Position numbers and translations under genes: made by a program
The notes under the pieces: generated by a model
The model's input: only the letters and a program-made list of their open reading frames with translations
Told to the model about the DNA's origin: nothing
The model's database searches: none
Assembly (NCBI GenBank): GCA_035626815.1
Contig: DASPMY010000044.1
Location: forward strand, 62,001-126,000
Source: Croceibacterium_A sp035626815
Lineage (GTDB): Bacteria > Pseudomonadota > Alphaproteobacteria > Sphingomonadales > Sphingomonadaceae
Direction: 5' to 3'
DNA length: 64,000 nt
Shown: piece by piece, positions 1 through 8,952 of the stretch
Numbering within the stretch: position 1 is the stretch's first letter
How the letters are laid out: each line of letters begins with the position of its first letter

Positions 1-1020
1 CTAGCGGCCGTCGAGGCCCTGGCGCAGCATCGTTCGCATCGCCTCGAACAGCCGCGGGCTCGGCTCGCCCATGATCCCCTTGGCGTGGGGCGGCAAGTGC
101 GCGGCCGGGTCGCCCTCGCTTTCGAACACGTAGTGCTCGACCATCCGCCGCCAGACCTCGCGCTGCCGCGGCGGCAAGTGGCGATAGGCGAGCATCGCGT
201 GGAGCAGCGCGTCGTACGGTCCGCCGACGCCCGCCGGCGTCTCGGCCCACCAGTAGTTGACCAGCACACTCAGCGGATCGAGCGAATCGACCCCGTGCCA
301 CCACATGTACGGAATGTAGAGTGCATCGCCCGGCTCGAGCGTCGCCTGCGCGGCGTGCCGCCACGCCTCGGCAAAGCGTGGAAACCGCTCGAGATCCGGC
401 GCCGCCGGGTCGACCATGCTCACCGGCGTCCCGGCCGGCGTGTGCTCGAACGGGCCGGGATAGAGGTTGGCCAGCTGGTCGGGCGGAAACACCGTGAAGC
501 GGCGCCGCCCGGCGACGTTGCAGGCGACGTTCTCCTTGAGGTCGTAATGCGGCGCCACGCGGATGCGGTTGCCGATCCAGATCCGCGCCACGACCTCCGG
601 AAGGAGGGCGAGACGGTTGGCCTCGGCGAAAGCGGGGAGGACTTCGGGGACGATCTCGGACTGCACCGCCAGCGCCGGCGGCCGCTCGCTGCGGCGCGCG
701 CGCTGGAGATCCGCCAGGAACCCGGCGAGCGAGCCTTGCCCCTTGACGAAATTGAAGCCGGTCAGCTGGCGGTTGTAGAAAAACCGCCCCTCCTCCCCCG
801 GATCGGCGGCGATCGCGGTGACCGGCCGGGCCGGTTCGCACGCGACGAGATATTCGATCAGCGCCTCGTCGCTCTGGCGCGCTGCCGCCACGGCGGGCCA
901 GTCCGCCACCAGCCGGCGCAACACCACCGGCTGCCCGGCCGGACGGATCTCGCGGTTGAATTGCTCGGCGTCGACCGGCCCGATCTCCGGAATTGCCGCC
1001 GCCGGCCCAAGCTCGCTCAT
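1..1020 (-). CDS. Cupin-like (JmjC/cupin_8 fold) protein, PUL-associated
   Basis: This 339-residue protein has the cupin_8/JmjC-like fold of Fe(II)/2-oxoglutarate dioxygenases. A facial-triad candidate is visible: H158 and D160 in the motif APHYD and H242 in YMWWHGVDS. No signal peptide is seen, so it should be cytoplasmic. The start ATG overlaps the stop of the upstream halogenase gene by ATGA, so the two are probably translationally coupled as the last gene of a three-gene operon (halogenase, halogenase, cupin). Cupins of this kind often accompany tryptophan-halogenase-like genes beside TonB receptors in sphingomonads, Caulobacter and Xanthomonas. Its substrate is unknown. Hydroxylation of a protein or small molecule is an inference from the fold. 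The stop codon occupies the first three bases of the window, so the gene is complete. Confidence 0.8.
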   Translation of the reverse strand: MSELGPAAAIPEIGPVDAEQFNREIRPAGQPVVLRRLVADWPAVAAARQSDEALIEYLVACEPARPVTAIAADPGEEGRFFYNRQLTGFNFVKGQGSLAGFLADLQRARRSERPPALAVQSEIVPEVLPAFAEANRLALLPEVVARIWIGNRIRVAPHYDLKENVACNVAGRRRFTVFPPDQLANLYPGPFEHTPAGTPVSMVDPAAPDLERFPRFAEAWRHAAQATLEPGDALYIPYMWWHGVDSLDPLSVLVNYWWAETPAGVGGPYDALLHAMLAYRHLPPRQREVWRRMVEHYVFESEGDPAAHLPPHAKGIMGEPSPRLFEAMRTMLRQGLDGR

Positions 1021-2552
1021 GCCGGAAGTCGCGCGCCGAGGTCTATCGCGCTGGCGTGGGTGCGCAGGAAGTCCTCCTGGGCCGGCATCTGCTCGACCGT
1101 GCGGGCGATGACCTCACGGATATGCTGGAGCCGCTTCAGCGTCTCCGCGTCCGGCAGCAGGTCCGCGACCGGGTGATACCCGCCCGGCTCGATGCCCTGG
1201 CCGACCATCGCCGAAAGCCAACTGGTCTCGGTGAACAGCTCGTTGTGCTCGCGGAAGACCCGGCCGGAGCTGCGGAACATCTCGAGCTTGTCCTTGAGCC
1301 CGTCCGGCGGCTCGATGTTGCGGCAGTAGCGCCAGAATTCGCTGTCGTCGCGTTCGGTGGCCGAATAGTGCAACACCAGGAAGTCGCGGATGTCGATGTA
1401 GTCCTGCACCGTCTGGCGGTTGTAGCGTTCGATCTCGGCCGCGGAGAACCGACGGGTCGGGAACAGCGACATCAGCCGCGCGATTCCGGCCTGCACGAGA
1501 TGGATCGCGGTCGATTCGAGCGGCTCGAGGAATCCGCCGGCGAGCCCCAGCGCGACGACGTTCTTGACCCATGCCTCGCGCCTGTGCCCGGCGAGGAAGC
1601 GCAACTGGTTGGGCTCGGCCAGCGGGGTGCCGTCGAGGTTGGCGAGGAGCAGCGCGGTCGCCTCGTCCTCGCCGATGTGCGCCGAGCAATAGACGTGGCC
1701 GTTGCCGATGCGGTGCTGCAGCGGGATGCGCCATTGCCAGCCGGCCGGCCGCGCGGTCGAGCGGGTCAGCGGCTGGGTGTCGCCGGCCAGCGTGCAGGGG
1801 ATCGCCACCGCGCGGTCGCACGGCAGCCAGTGGCTCCAATCCTCGAACCCGACCCCGAGCGTCTGCGCGATCAGCAGCCCGCGGAAGCCCGAGCAGTCGA
1901 TGAACAGGTCGCCTTCGACGCGGTGGCCGCTTTCGAGCACCACCCCGGTGACGAACCCGCTCTCGGGATCCTGCTCGACCCGGACGATTCGGCCCTCGGT
2001 GCGGACCACGCCCGCGCCCTCGGACCGGCGGCGCAAGTAGCGGGCATAGCGCCCGGCATCGAACTGGAACGCGTAGCCGAGCCTCGCCAGCGGCGAGTTG
2101 GGATTGTCGTTGCGCGGGCGAGCGAACTTGCCCGCCTTGGCCGCCACCGCCGAGATCGAATAATCGTCGAGCTCGCTGGTGTCGCCGAGCAGGCGTCCCT
2201 TGAGCCAATGATGGTGGAACTCGACCCCCATCATGTCGATGCCGTAGAACCCGAACGGGTGGATGTAGCGGTGGCCCGGGCGCGTCCAGTCGACGAATTC
2301 GATGCCGAGCTTGTAGGTGGCGTGGGTCTCGCGGACGAACTCGTCCTCGTCGAGCCCGAGCATCCGGTTGAACACGAGGATTTGCGGGATCGTCGCCTCG
2401 CCGACGCCGACCGTGCCGATGGCCTCGCTTTCGACCAGCTCGATCGTCAGCCCGGGATAGGCGCCGACGGCCTTCGACAGCCCGGCCGCGGCCATCCACC
2501 CGGCCGTGCCGCCGCCGACGATGACGACCTTGCGGATCGGATCGGCGGTCAT
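1017..2552 (-). CDS. Flavin-dependent tryptophan halogenase-like protein (copy 1)
   Basis: This 511-residue protein is of the flavin-dependent tryptophan halogenase family. The N-terminus carries the FAD-binding GGGTAGWMAA motif (about residues 13-22). The halogenase lysine is K81 in TYKLGIEF, the tryptophan-rich motif appears as GWQWRIPLQHR, and the catalytic-glutamate segment reads FLEPLESTAIH. All key features of PrnA-type enzymes are therefore present. The gene starts at an ATG that overlaps the preceding stop (ATGA) and its own stop overlaps the next start, so the operon is tightly coupled. Known relatives in such loci (for example BrvH from Brevundimonas) halogenate free indoles rather than tryptophan, so 'tryptophan halogenase' may be a misnomer. 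Its role beside a glycan receptor is unresolved. Confidence 0.87.
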   Translation of the reverse strand: MTADPIRKVVIVGGGTAGWMAAAGLSKAVGAYPGLTIELVESEAIGTVGVGEATIPQILVFNRMLGLDEDEFVRETHATYKLGIEFVDWTRPGHRYIHPFGFYGIDMMGVEFHHHWLKGRLLGDTSELDDYSISAVAAKAGKFARPRNDNPNSPLARLGYAFQFDAGRYARYLRRRSEGAGVVRTEGRIVRVEQDPESGFVTGVVLESGHRVEGDLFIDCSGFRGLLIAQTLGVGFEDWSHWLPCDRAVAIPCTLAGDTQPLTRSTARPAGWQWRIPLQHRIGNGHVYCSAHIGEDEATALLLANLDGTPLAEPNQLRFLAGHRREAWVKNVVALGLAGGFLEPLESTAIHLVQAGIARLMSLFPTRRFSAAEIERYNRQTVQDYIDIRDFLVLHYSATERDDSEFWRYCRNIEPPDGLKDKLEMFRSSGRVFREHNELFTETSWLSAMVGQGIEPGGYHPVADLLPDAETLKRLQHIREVIARTVEQMPAQEDFLRTHASAIDLGARLPA

Positions 2553-4096
2553 GCCGCGCCCAGCATCGCGGCGCGCGGATCGGCCGGCGCCCAGGCGTTG
2601 GCCATGCGCAGGAACTGCTCCTGGTCGGGCAAGGCGCGCGCCGCCGCTGCGTATTCGTTCCGCATCTGGGCCATCGCCATGGCCACCTTGCCGGGGTCGA
2701 GCGAATCGACGATCGGGTCGTAGTTGAGCGGCTCGATGTTCTGGCCGAGCAGGACGGCGACCCAGCTGGTCACCCCGAACAGCTCGGCGCCCTCGCGGAA
2801 GATACGCCCGTGCAGGCGCCACAGCTCGATCTTGCGCGCGAGCGCGTCGGGGACGTCCATGCCCCCGACGTAGCGCCAGAATTCGGAATCGTCGCGCTGG
2901 GTTGCCTTGTAGTGGAGGATGATGAAGTCGCGCACGTCCTCGTACAGGTCGCGCATCCCGCGGTTGTATTCGTCGCGCTCGAGCGGGCTGATGCGGCGGT
3001 CCGGGAACAGCGCCAGGAGGCGCGCGATGCCGTTCTGGATCAGGTGGATGCTGGTCGACTCGATCGGCTCGAGAAAGCCCGACGAGAGCCCGAGGGCGAC
3101 GACGTTGTGGTTCCAGGCGAGCCGACGCATCCCGGTGGCGAAGCGAATCAGGCGCGGCTCGGCCAGCGGCGCCGAATCGAGGTTCCCCAGCAGCACGGCC
3201 CGGGCCTCGTCCTCGCCGATGAAGCGGCTCGAGAACACATGGCCGTTGCCGGTTCGGTGCTGCAGCGGGATGCGCCATTGCCAGCCCGACGAATGGGCCG
3301 TGGCGCGGGTGAACGGATGCGGTGGGCCGACATTGGCGGTCGGAACCGCAAACGCCCGGTCCATGGGCAGCCAATGGCTCCAGTCCTCGAATCCCGTGCC
3401 CAGCTCCTGCTCGATCAGCAGCGCGCGAAAGCCCGAGCAATCGATGAACAGGTCGCCGGCGACCTGCTCGCCGCTCTTGAGCACCACCGCGGCGACGTCG
3501 CCGCTGTCGCCGTCGCGCACGACCGAGCTGATCAGCCCTTCGCGCCGCACCACGCCGTTGCGTTCGGCGAAGCGGCGCAGGAACCGCGCGTACAGGCTGG
3601 CGTCGAACTGAAAGGCATAGAACAGCTGCGACAGCGGCGCGCCGAGGTCGGGCCGCGGCCGCCCGAACCGGCCCTGGGAGGCGGCCATCGCGCTCATCGA
3701 ATACTCGCCGATCGCTCCCGGACTGCCGCGCTCGCGCTCGCGCAGCCACAGCTGGTGGAACGGAATCCCGTGGAGATCCTGCCCGAACGCGCCGAACGGG
3801 TGCAGGTAGCGGTCGCCCTGGCGCCCCCAGCCGACGAACTCGACCCCCAGCTTGAACGTGCCCTGCGTCTCGCGCAGGAACTCGTTCTCGTCGATTTCGA
3901 GCATGCGGTTGAAATTGAGGATCGGGGGAATCGTGGCTTCGCCGACGCCGACCGCGCCGATCTCGTCCGATTCGACGAGCACGATCTCGCGCCGGCCGTC
4001 GGCGAGGAAGCGCGAGAAGGCCGCCGCGGCCATCCACCCGGCGGTGCCGCCGCCGACGATCACCACCTTGCGCACCGCGTGATCGCTACCACTCAT
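2549..4096 (-). CDS. Flavin-dependent tryptophan halogenase-like protein (copy 2)
   Basis: This 515-residue paralogue of the downstream halogenase is the first gene of the operon. It keeps the FAD motif GGGTAGWMAA (about residues 15-24), the catalytic lysine K82 in TFKLGVEF, the GWQWRIPLQHR motif and the FLEPIESTSIH segment that carries the catalytic glutamate. No secretion signal is visible. The start ATG at 4096 begins MSGSDHAVRK just ahead of the Rossmann fold. The gene is divergent from the TonB receptor across 159 bp that contain a LacI-type operator at 4225-4238. The two copies are similar along their full lengths, so a tandem duplication followed by divergence is likely. The halogenated substrate is unknown. 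Confidence 0.87.
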   Translation of the reverse strand: MSGSDHAVRKVVIVGGGTAGWMAAAAFSRFLADGRREIVLVESDEIGAVGVGEATIPPILNFNRMLEIDENEFLRETQGTFKLGVEFVGWGRQGDRYLHPFGAFGQDLHGIPFHQLWLRERERGSPGAIGEYSMSAMAASQGRFGRPRPDLGAPLSQLFYAFQFDASLYARFLRRFAERNGVVRREGLISSVVRDGDSGDVAAVVLKSGEQVAGDLFIDCSGFRALLIEQELGTGFEDWSHWLPMDRAFAVPTANVGPPHPFTRATAHSSGWQWRIPLQHRTGNGHVFSSRFIGEDEARAVLLGNLDSAPLAEPRLIRFATGMRRLAWNHNVVALGLSSGFLEPIESTSIHLIQNGIARLLALFPDRRISPLERDEYNRGMRDLYEDVRDFIILHYKATQRDDSEFWRYVGGMDVPDALARKIELWRLHGRIFREGAELFGVTSWVAVLLGQNIEPLNYDPIVDSLDPGKVAMAMAQMRNEYAAAARALPDQEQFLRMANAWAPADPRAAMLGAA

Positions 4097-4224
4097 CCAA
4101 CCGATCCCATCGCCACCCTGTGATTGGGACGGTGCATAAGCCTAATCCCCCCTGCATCAAGCGCACTTGCCAAGCTTCGAATCGGACGATAACAACGAAC
4201 CCAACGATAAGCTACCGGTGCAAT

Positions 4225-4238
4225 TGGTAGCGCTATCA
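4225..4238. promoter_or_regulatory. LacI-type operator, site 1 (TonB receptor / halogenase operon)
   Basis: The sequence TGGTAGCGCTATCA is a near-perfect 14-bp palindrome centred on AGCGCT. It lies between the divergent halogenase operon and the TonB receptor. Its last base is the A of an in-frame ATG (4238), which argues that this ATG is not the true start. It is identical to the sites at 32725 and 44948. Confidence 0.8.
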
Positions 4239-4255
4239 TGGGGGAGAGTTTGAAC

Positions 4256-7200
4256 GTGGCCGATCTTAACGACCGCTATCCGACGAAGTTTGCCGGCCTT
4301 GCCGGATCGCTCCGCGCCGGGGCATCGGTGCTGGCGCTGGGGTGCCTGCTGGCGTGGACGCCCGCGCTCGCGCAGGATGATCCGACGACGACCGAGATCG
4401 ACGACACCGAAGACGGCGATGCCGCCGTCGAGGGCGACGCGATCCTCGTCACCGGTATCCGCGCCAGCCTCGCCAACTCGCAGGACATCAAGCGCGATTC
4501 GGACACCGTGGTCGACGCGATCACGGCGGAAGACATCGGCGCGCTGCCCGACCGCTCGGTGACCGAAGCGCTGCAGCGCGTCCCGGGCGTCGCCATCAAC
4601 CGCTTCGCCGGATCGAACGATCCGGACCACTTCTCGGTCGAAGGCGCCGGCGTCGTCATCCGTGGCCTGAACTTCGTCCGCGGCGAGTTCAACGGCCGCG
4701 ACGCGTTCTCCGCCAACGGCGGTCGCCAGCTCGGCTTCAACGACGTTCCGGCGGAGCTCCTCGGCTCGGTCGTCGTCGCCAAAAACCTGACCGCCGAGAT
4801 GATCGAGGGCGGACTCGCCGGCACCGTCAACCTCAACACGCGCGTGCCGTTCGACCGCCGCGGGTTCCACATCGCCGGCACGCTCGAGGCGAACTACTCC
4901 GACCTTATCGAGGAGGTCACGCCGCAGGGCTCGTTCCTCATCAGCGACACCTGGGACACCGAAAGCGGCACGTGGGGGTTCCTCGCCGCGGTCAGCTACA
5001 GCCAGATCAAGAGCCGCTCCGACGGTATCCAGGTGACCAACTTCCAGACGCGCGACGGCGCGCTGACCGGCGGCTCGAACAATTCGGGCCCCGTCACGCG
5101 CACCCGCTTGCCCGGCAAAGACGTCGCATATGCCCCGCTCGGCGGCCAGTTCCGCACGCAGGACTACGATCGCCAGCGCCTCGGCATTGCCGCCGCCGCG
5201 CAATGGGAGAGCGTGGACGAGACGCTCGTGGCGACGCTCCAGTTCATCCGCTCCAACGCGACCAGCGCGTGGGGCGAGCACACCTTCGAGTCCGGACCCG
5301 ACCTCGCCGAGTACAACACCTTCCCGGCGGCCGGCACTGACTACGAATACGACGCGAACAACGTGTTCGAGAGCGGCTACATCACGCTGCCGGGCACCGG
5401 CTGGCGGTCCGGCGCCTTCAACGGCCAGGGCAACGCCGATGGCCGCGTGGCGACCGGCGGCGTGCAGCAATCGCTCTCGCGTCGCATGGTCGACCAGGAG
5501 ACGACGAACCAGGACTTCGGGTTCAACGTCAAGTTCACGCCGGACGACCGCTGGGCGTTCAATTTCGACGCCCAGTACACCGAGGCAACGACCGAGAATC
5601 TCGACGTGTCGGTGTTCGGCTCGACCTTCGCCGATACGATGCTCGACCTCACCGGCGGCATCCCGTCGGTGATCGTGACCAAGCCGCAGAACACGCGCGC
5701 GACTTGGGCGGCGCCGAACGAGATGGACGGCCTCACCGACGAACAGTATTTCAGCTCCAACCGCTACACGTTCTGGCGCGCCGCGATGGATCACATCGAG
5801 GATAGCGAAGGCCACGAGTTCGCCTTCCGCGGCGACACCCAGTACTCGTTCGATCCCGACAACTTCATCAAGCGGCTCAAGCTCGGCTTCCGCTATGCGG
5901 ACCGCGACCAGACCGTGCGCAGCACCACCTACAACTGGGGCCGCCTGTCGGAAGTGTGGGCCGGCAACAACGGCAGCGCGGTGTTCTTCGACGAGTTCGG
6001 CGCCAACCAGACCGAATTCTTCGAGTTCCCCAACTTCTTCCGCGGCGCCACTCCCGGCCCGGTCGGCGGCTGGTACTACAGCGGCAACCTGGTCGACGAC
6101 TACAACGGCTCTTCGGCGTTCTTCCGCAGCATCGACGATTACTTCCGCTTCGGACAGGCCGGCCCGGCCAGTGGTCAGGGCACCGGCTGGGTGCCGCTCG
6201 CCGAGCGGCCGAATGCCGTGAACGGCACCCCGTTCCTGCCGTCGGAAATCCAGATCGTCTCCGAAACGACGACCGCAGGCTACGGCATGCTGTCGTTCGG
6301 CAATGACGAATATGCCGATTATCCGACGATCAGCGGCAACATCGGCGTGCGCTACGTCGGTACCGACGTGGATTCGGCCGGATCGATCCAGTTCCCGCCG
6401 ATGAGCACGACCGGGTTCGACCAGGGGACCGGGACTTATCCGACCTATGCGGATTATTGCGCGCCCGAACTGATCGATCCCGACGGGCCCGAGGGTCCGC
6501 TGCCGCCACAGCCGCGCGACCTCCCCGCGGTCTGCGATCTGTCCGAGGCGCAGTTCCTCGCCGTGCGAGCCTTCTCGAACGGGGCTTCGGCGCCGGACGT
6601 GGCGCAGAACGACTACGAGAACTGGCTGCCGAGCCTCAACCTCAAGCTCGAGGTGAACGACGAGCTGCAAATCCGCTTCGCGGCGTCGCGGGCCATGGCG
6701 CGGCCGGACTTCAGCTACATCCGCAACTTCGTCACCGTCGGAACCAATACTCAGGCCGGGTTCCGCTTCCAGGGCGGCGCGGGCAATCCGTTCCTCAACC
6801 CGGCCCTCGCGGACCAGTTCGACCTCTCGGCCGAATGGTACTTCGACGATGTCGGCTCGCTGACGCTGACCGGCTTCTACAAGTCGATCAAGGACTTCTT
6901 CTACCAGGACGTCACCGAGCGGCAGCTGACCAACGGCGGCCAGACCTTCACCGTGTTCATCACCGGACCGGCCAACTATTCGGCCGAGCGCGGCAAGGTG
7001 AAGGGTTTCGAGCTGGCCTACCAGCAGACGTTCGACTTCCTGCCGGGCGTGCTCTCGGGCCTCGGCGTGAACGGCAACTACACCTTCATCGACAGCAAGG
7101 GCATCCCGAACTCGATCCTCGACACGCCCAACGCGCCGACGATCACGCCGGGGAACCTGCCGCTCGAGCAACTGTCGAAGCACAACTTCAACGCCACTGC

Positions 7201-7501
7201 CTTCTACGAGAAAGGTCCGTTGTCGCTACGCGCCTCGTACAGCTGGCGCTCACGCTTCCTGCTGACCTCGCGCGACGTGATCCACCCGTTCTTCCCGGTG
7301 TACAACGCCGGCACGGGACAGCTCGACGCATCGATCTTCTTCAACGTCACCCCCAACATCAAGCTGGCGCTGCAGGGCACCAACTTGCTCAACGAGGTGA
7401 CCAAGACCGAGCAGCAGTTCACCGCCGACGGGCTGATCGGGCCGCGGTCCTACTTCATCAACGACCGCCGGTTCACGTTCGGCGTTCGCGCAAGCTGGTA
7501 G
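4256..7501 (+). CDS. TonB-dependent outer-membrane receptor for glycan uptake
   Basis: The product is a TonB-dependent outer-membrane receptor of about 1081 residues. It has a signal peptide ending near TPALAQ, then an acidic linker, then the plug domain beginning ILVTGIRASLANSQDIK with the hallmark segment PDRSVTEALQRVPGVAI. A long beta-barrel follows, ending in an aromatic-rich segment (RFTFGVRASW) typical of outer-membrane proteins. This is the single receptor of the island and should import oligosaccharides released by the surface enzymes. No SusD-like partner is present, as expected for Proteobacteria. Start choice: ATG 4238 overlaps the operator and precedes the Shine-Dalgarno-like GGGGGAGAG at 4241-4249. 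GTG 4256 sits at a good distance downstream of it and is preferred; ATG 4238 would add six residues. Confidence 0.9.
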   Translation: MADLNDRYPTKFAGLAGSLRAGASVLALGCLLAWTPALAQDDPTTTEIDDTEDGDAAVEGDAILVTGIRASLANSQDIKRDSDTVVDAITAEDIGALPDRSVTEALQRVPGVAINRFAGSNDPDHFSVEGAGVVIRGLNFVRGEFNGRDAFSANGGRQLGFNDVPAELLGSVVVAKNLTAEMIEGGLAGTVNLNTRVPFDRRGFHIAGTLEANYSDLIEEVTPQGSFLISDTWDTESGTWGFLAAVSYSQIKSRSDGIQVTNFQTRDGALTGGSNNSGPVTRTRLPGKDVAYAPLGGQFRTQDYDRQRLGIAAAAQWESVDETLVATLQFIRSNATSAWGEHTFESGPDLAEYNTFPAAGTDYEYDANNVFESGYITLPGTGWRSGAFNGQGNADGRVATGGVQQSLSRRMVDQETTNQDFGFNVKFTPDDRWAFNFDAQYTEATTENLDVSVFGSTFADTMLDLTGGIPSVIVTKPQNTRATWAAPNEMDGLTDEQYFSSNRYTFWRAAMDHIEDSEGHEFAFRGDTQYSFDPDNFIKRLKLGFRYADRDQTVRSTTYNWGRLSEVWAGNNGSAVFFDEFGANQTEFFEFPNFFRGATPGPVGGWYYSGNLVDDYNGSSAFFRSIDDYFRFGQAGPASGQGTGWVPLAERPNAVNGTPFLPSEIQIVSETTTAGYGMLSFGNDEYADYPTISGNIGVRYVGTDVDSAGSIQFPPMSTTGFDQGTGTYPTYADYCAPELIDPDGPEGPLPPQPRDLPAVCDLSEAQFLAVRAFSNGASAPDVAQNDYENWLPSLNLKLEVNDELQIRFAASRAMARPDFSYIRNFVTVGTNTQAGFRFQGGAGNPFLNPALADQFDLSAEWYFDDVGSLTLTGFYKSIKDFFYQDVTERQLTNGGQTFTVFITGPANYSAERGKVKGFELAYQQTFDFLPGVLSGLGVNGNYTFIDSKGIPNSILDTPNAPTITPGNLPLEQLSKHNFNATAFYEKGPLSLRASYSWRSRFLLTSRDVIHPFFPVYNAGTGQLDASIFFNVTPNIKLALQGTNLLNEVTKTEQQFTADGLIGPRSYFINDRRFTFGVRASW

Positions 7502-7532
7502 CGGGCTCCCTTTCAATCCTCCCGCGATCACT

Positions 7533-7563
7533 GGGCCGCCATCCTCGGATGGCGGCCCTTTTC
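7533..7563. terminator. Rho-independent terminator, probably bidirectional
   Basis: A perfect 12-bp inverted repeat (GGGCCGCCATCC / GGATGGCGGCCC, 7533-7544 and 7547-7558) with almost no loop is followed by TTTTC. It lies 32 bases after the receptor stop and just before the end of the convergent uxuB gene, so it can serve the receptor transcript and perhaps also the opposite one. Confidence 0.8.
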
Positions 7564-7572
7564 ATTGGTGCG

Positions 7573-8952
7573 CTATGTCGGCTGGCGAGCGATCTCGGCG
7601 CTCAGCATTGTCAACGCCTCCTCATCAGCCTGCCAATGCGCCGCGAACAGGCCACGTGGGCCAAACAACGCCGCGGCGATGTTCCGCTCTCCGGCCTCGC
7701 GCCAGGCCTCGGCGAGCGTCCCCGCCAGCGGGTCGTCGACCGGGTGGCCGTCTCCTCGGACATGGCGCGTCCACGCCGCCAGCGCGCGCAGGGTCGCCGG
7801 GCACGCGCGGCCCCGCCGCTGGTGGTGCGCCAGCACCGGCAGCCAGCGCTGCGGAATCTTCTGGCTGCCGTCGATGGCGATCTGGGCGAGCCGGTGCTCA
7901 ACCGCCGGATCGGCGAACCGCTCGATCAGGGCATCGGCGTAAGCGGCCAGGTCCTGGTCGGTCGCCGGCGTGAAGCTGGTGGCGGCTTCGTCGCGCATCA
8001 GCCGCTCGACCAGCGCGCGCTCCGCGGGGCCGGCGATCGCTTCGTGAACGTAGCGGTAGCCGCGCTCGAGTCCGAGGTAGGCGAGCGCCGAATGGGCGCC
8101 GTTGAGCAGGCGCAGCTTGGCCGTCTCGTAAGGCTCGGCATCGCCGACCAATTGCACCCCGTGCGCTTCCCAGCCCGGGCGAGGACCGGCGAACCGGTCC
8201 TCGATCACCCACTGGCTGAAGCGCTCGCTCACGACCGCGGCTTCGTCGCGCAGGCCGAGCCGACGCTCGGCAAGGTCGCGATCCGCGTCGCTCGTCGCGG
8301 GGACGATCCGGTCGACCATCGTCGAGGGACAGGCACATCGGTCCGCGAACCACTCGGCCAGCCGCGGGTCGCGCCGTTCGAGGTACTCTTGGGTCAGCGC
8401 CGTGAGCTTGCGGCCGTTGCCGGCCAGGTTGTCGCACGAGATCAGCGTGACCCCCGCCAGTCCGGCGGTCATGCGCCGGGCGAGGCCTTCCGCCAGCAGC
8501 GGATAGAAGCTGGCCTCCGCCGCCTCGCCGTCGAGCCGGCCCTCGGGACCGATCGCATATCCTTTCTCGGTCACCGTGAAGGTGACGATCCGGCAGTCGG
8601 GGCTGGCCAGCCGGTCGACGACGGCGCGCGCCTGACGAGGGGCAATGAGAACCTCGCCAACCGCCCCGATCACGCGCGTCGCCGCCGCCGTCCCGCTGCG
8701 CTCGGTCAGCGAGTAGATCCCCTGCTGCGGATTGAGCCGCTCGGCTACCGCGCCGGAGCGCAAGGACACGCCGCAGATCGCCCAGTCGCGGTCGCCGGCG
8801 TCCATCGCCCGGTCGGTGTACCAGGCCTGGTGCGCGCGATGGAATGCGCCGAGCCCGAAATGGACGATGCCAATCCGCTGGTCCCGGCGATCGTAGGAGA
8901 ACCGCGCGACCTCGGCGGGAAGCCGCGCCACCGTCTCCGGGCCGAGCCTCAC
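7573..8952 (-). CDS. uxuB: Fructuronate reductase / mannitol dehydrogenase family (UxuB-like)
   Basis: This NAD-dependent polyol dehydrogenase of the mannitol dehydrogenase family has about 459 residues. It should reduce D-fructuronate to D-mannonate in hexuronate breakdown. Family motifs seen are the N-terminal GIVHFGLGAFHRAHQAW, the central SCDNLAGNG and CPSTMVDRIVPATS. The gene begins with GTG overlapping the stop of uxaC (GTGA), so it is translationally coupled to the isomerase that supplies its substrate. An open frame continues upstream through uxaC, but the N-terminus fits the family only from this GTG. The choice of fructuronate over tagaturonate or mannitol rests on linkage to uxaC and manD, not on a residue I can name. 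Confidence 0.87.
   Translation of the reverse strand: MRLGPETVARLPAEVARFSYDRRDQRIGIVHFGLGAFHRAHQAWYTDRAMDAGDRDWAICGVSLRSGAVAERLNPQQGIYSLTERSGTAAATRVIGAVGEVLIAPRQARAVVDRLASPDCRIVTFTVTEKGYAIGPEGRLDGEAAEASFYPLLAEGLARRMTAGLAGVTLISCDNLAGNGRKLTALTQEYLERRDPRLAEWFADRCACPSTMVDRIVPATSDADRDLAERRLGLRDEAAVVSERFSQWVIEDRFAGPRPGWEAHGVQLVGDAEPYETAKLRLLNGAHSALAYLGLERGYRYVHEAIAGPAERALVERLMRDEAATSFTPATDQDLAAYADALIERFADPAVEHRLAQIAIDGSQKIPQRWLPVLAHHQRRGRACPATLRALAAWTRHVRGDGHPVDDPLAGTLAEAWREAGERNIAAALFGPRGLFAAHWQADEEALTMLSAEIARQPT

Noticed and set aside
4157..7183. Very long open frame antisense to the TonB receptor
   Set aside because: It has the low-complexity, Arg/Ala/Val-rich composition typical of antisense frames in GC-rich DNA and no domain; the receptor frame is clearly the coding one.
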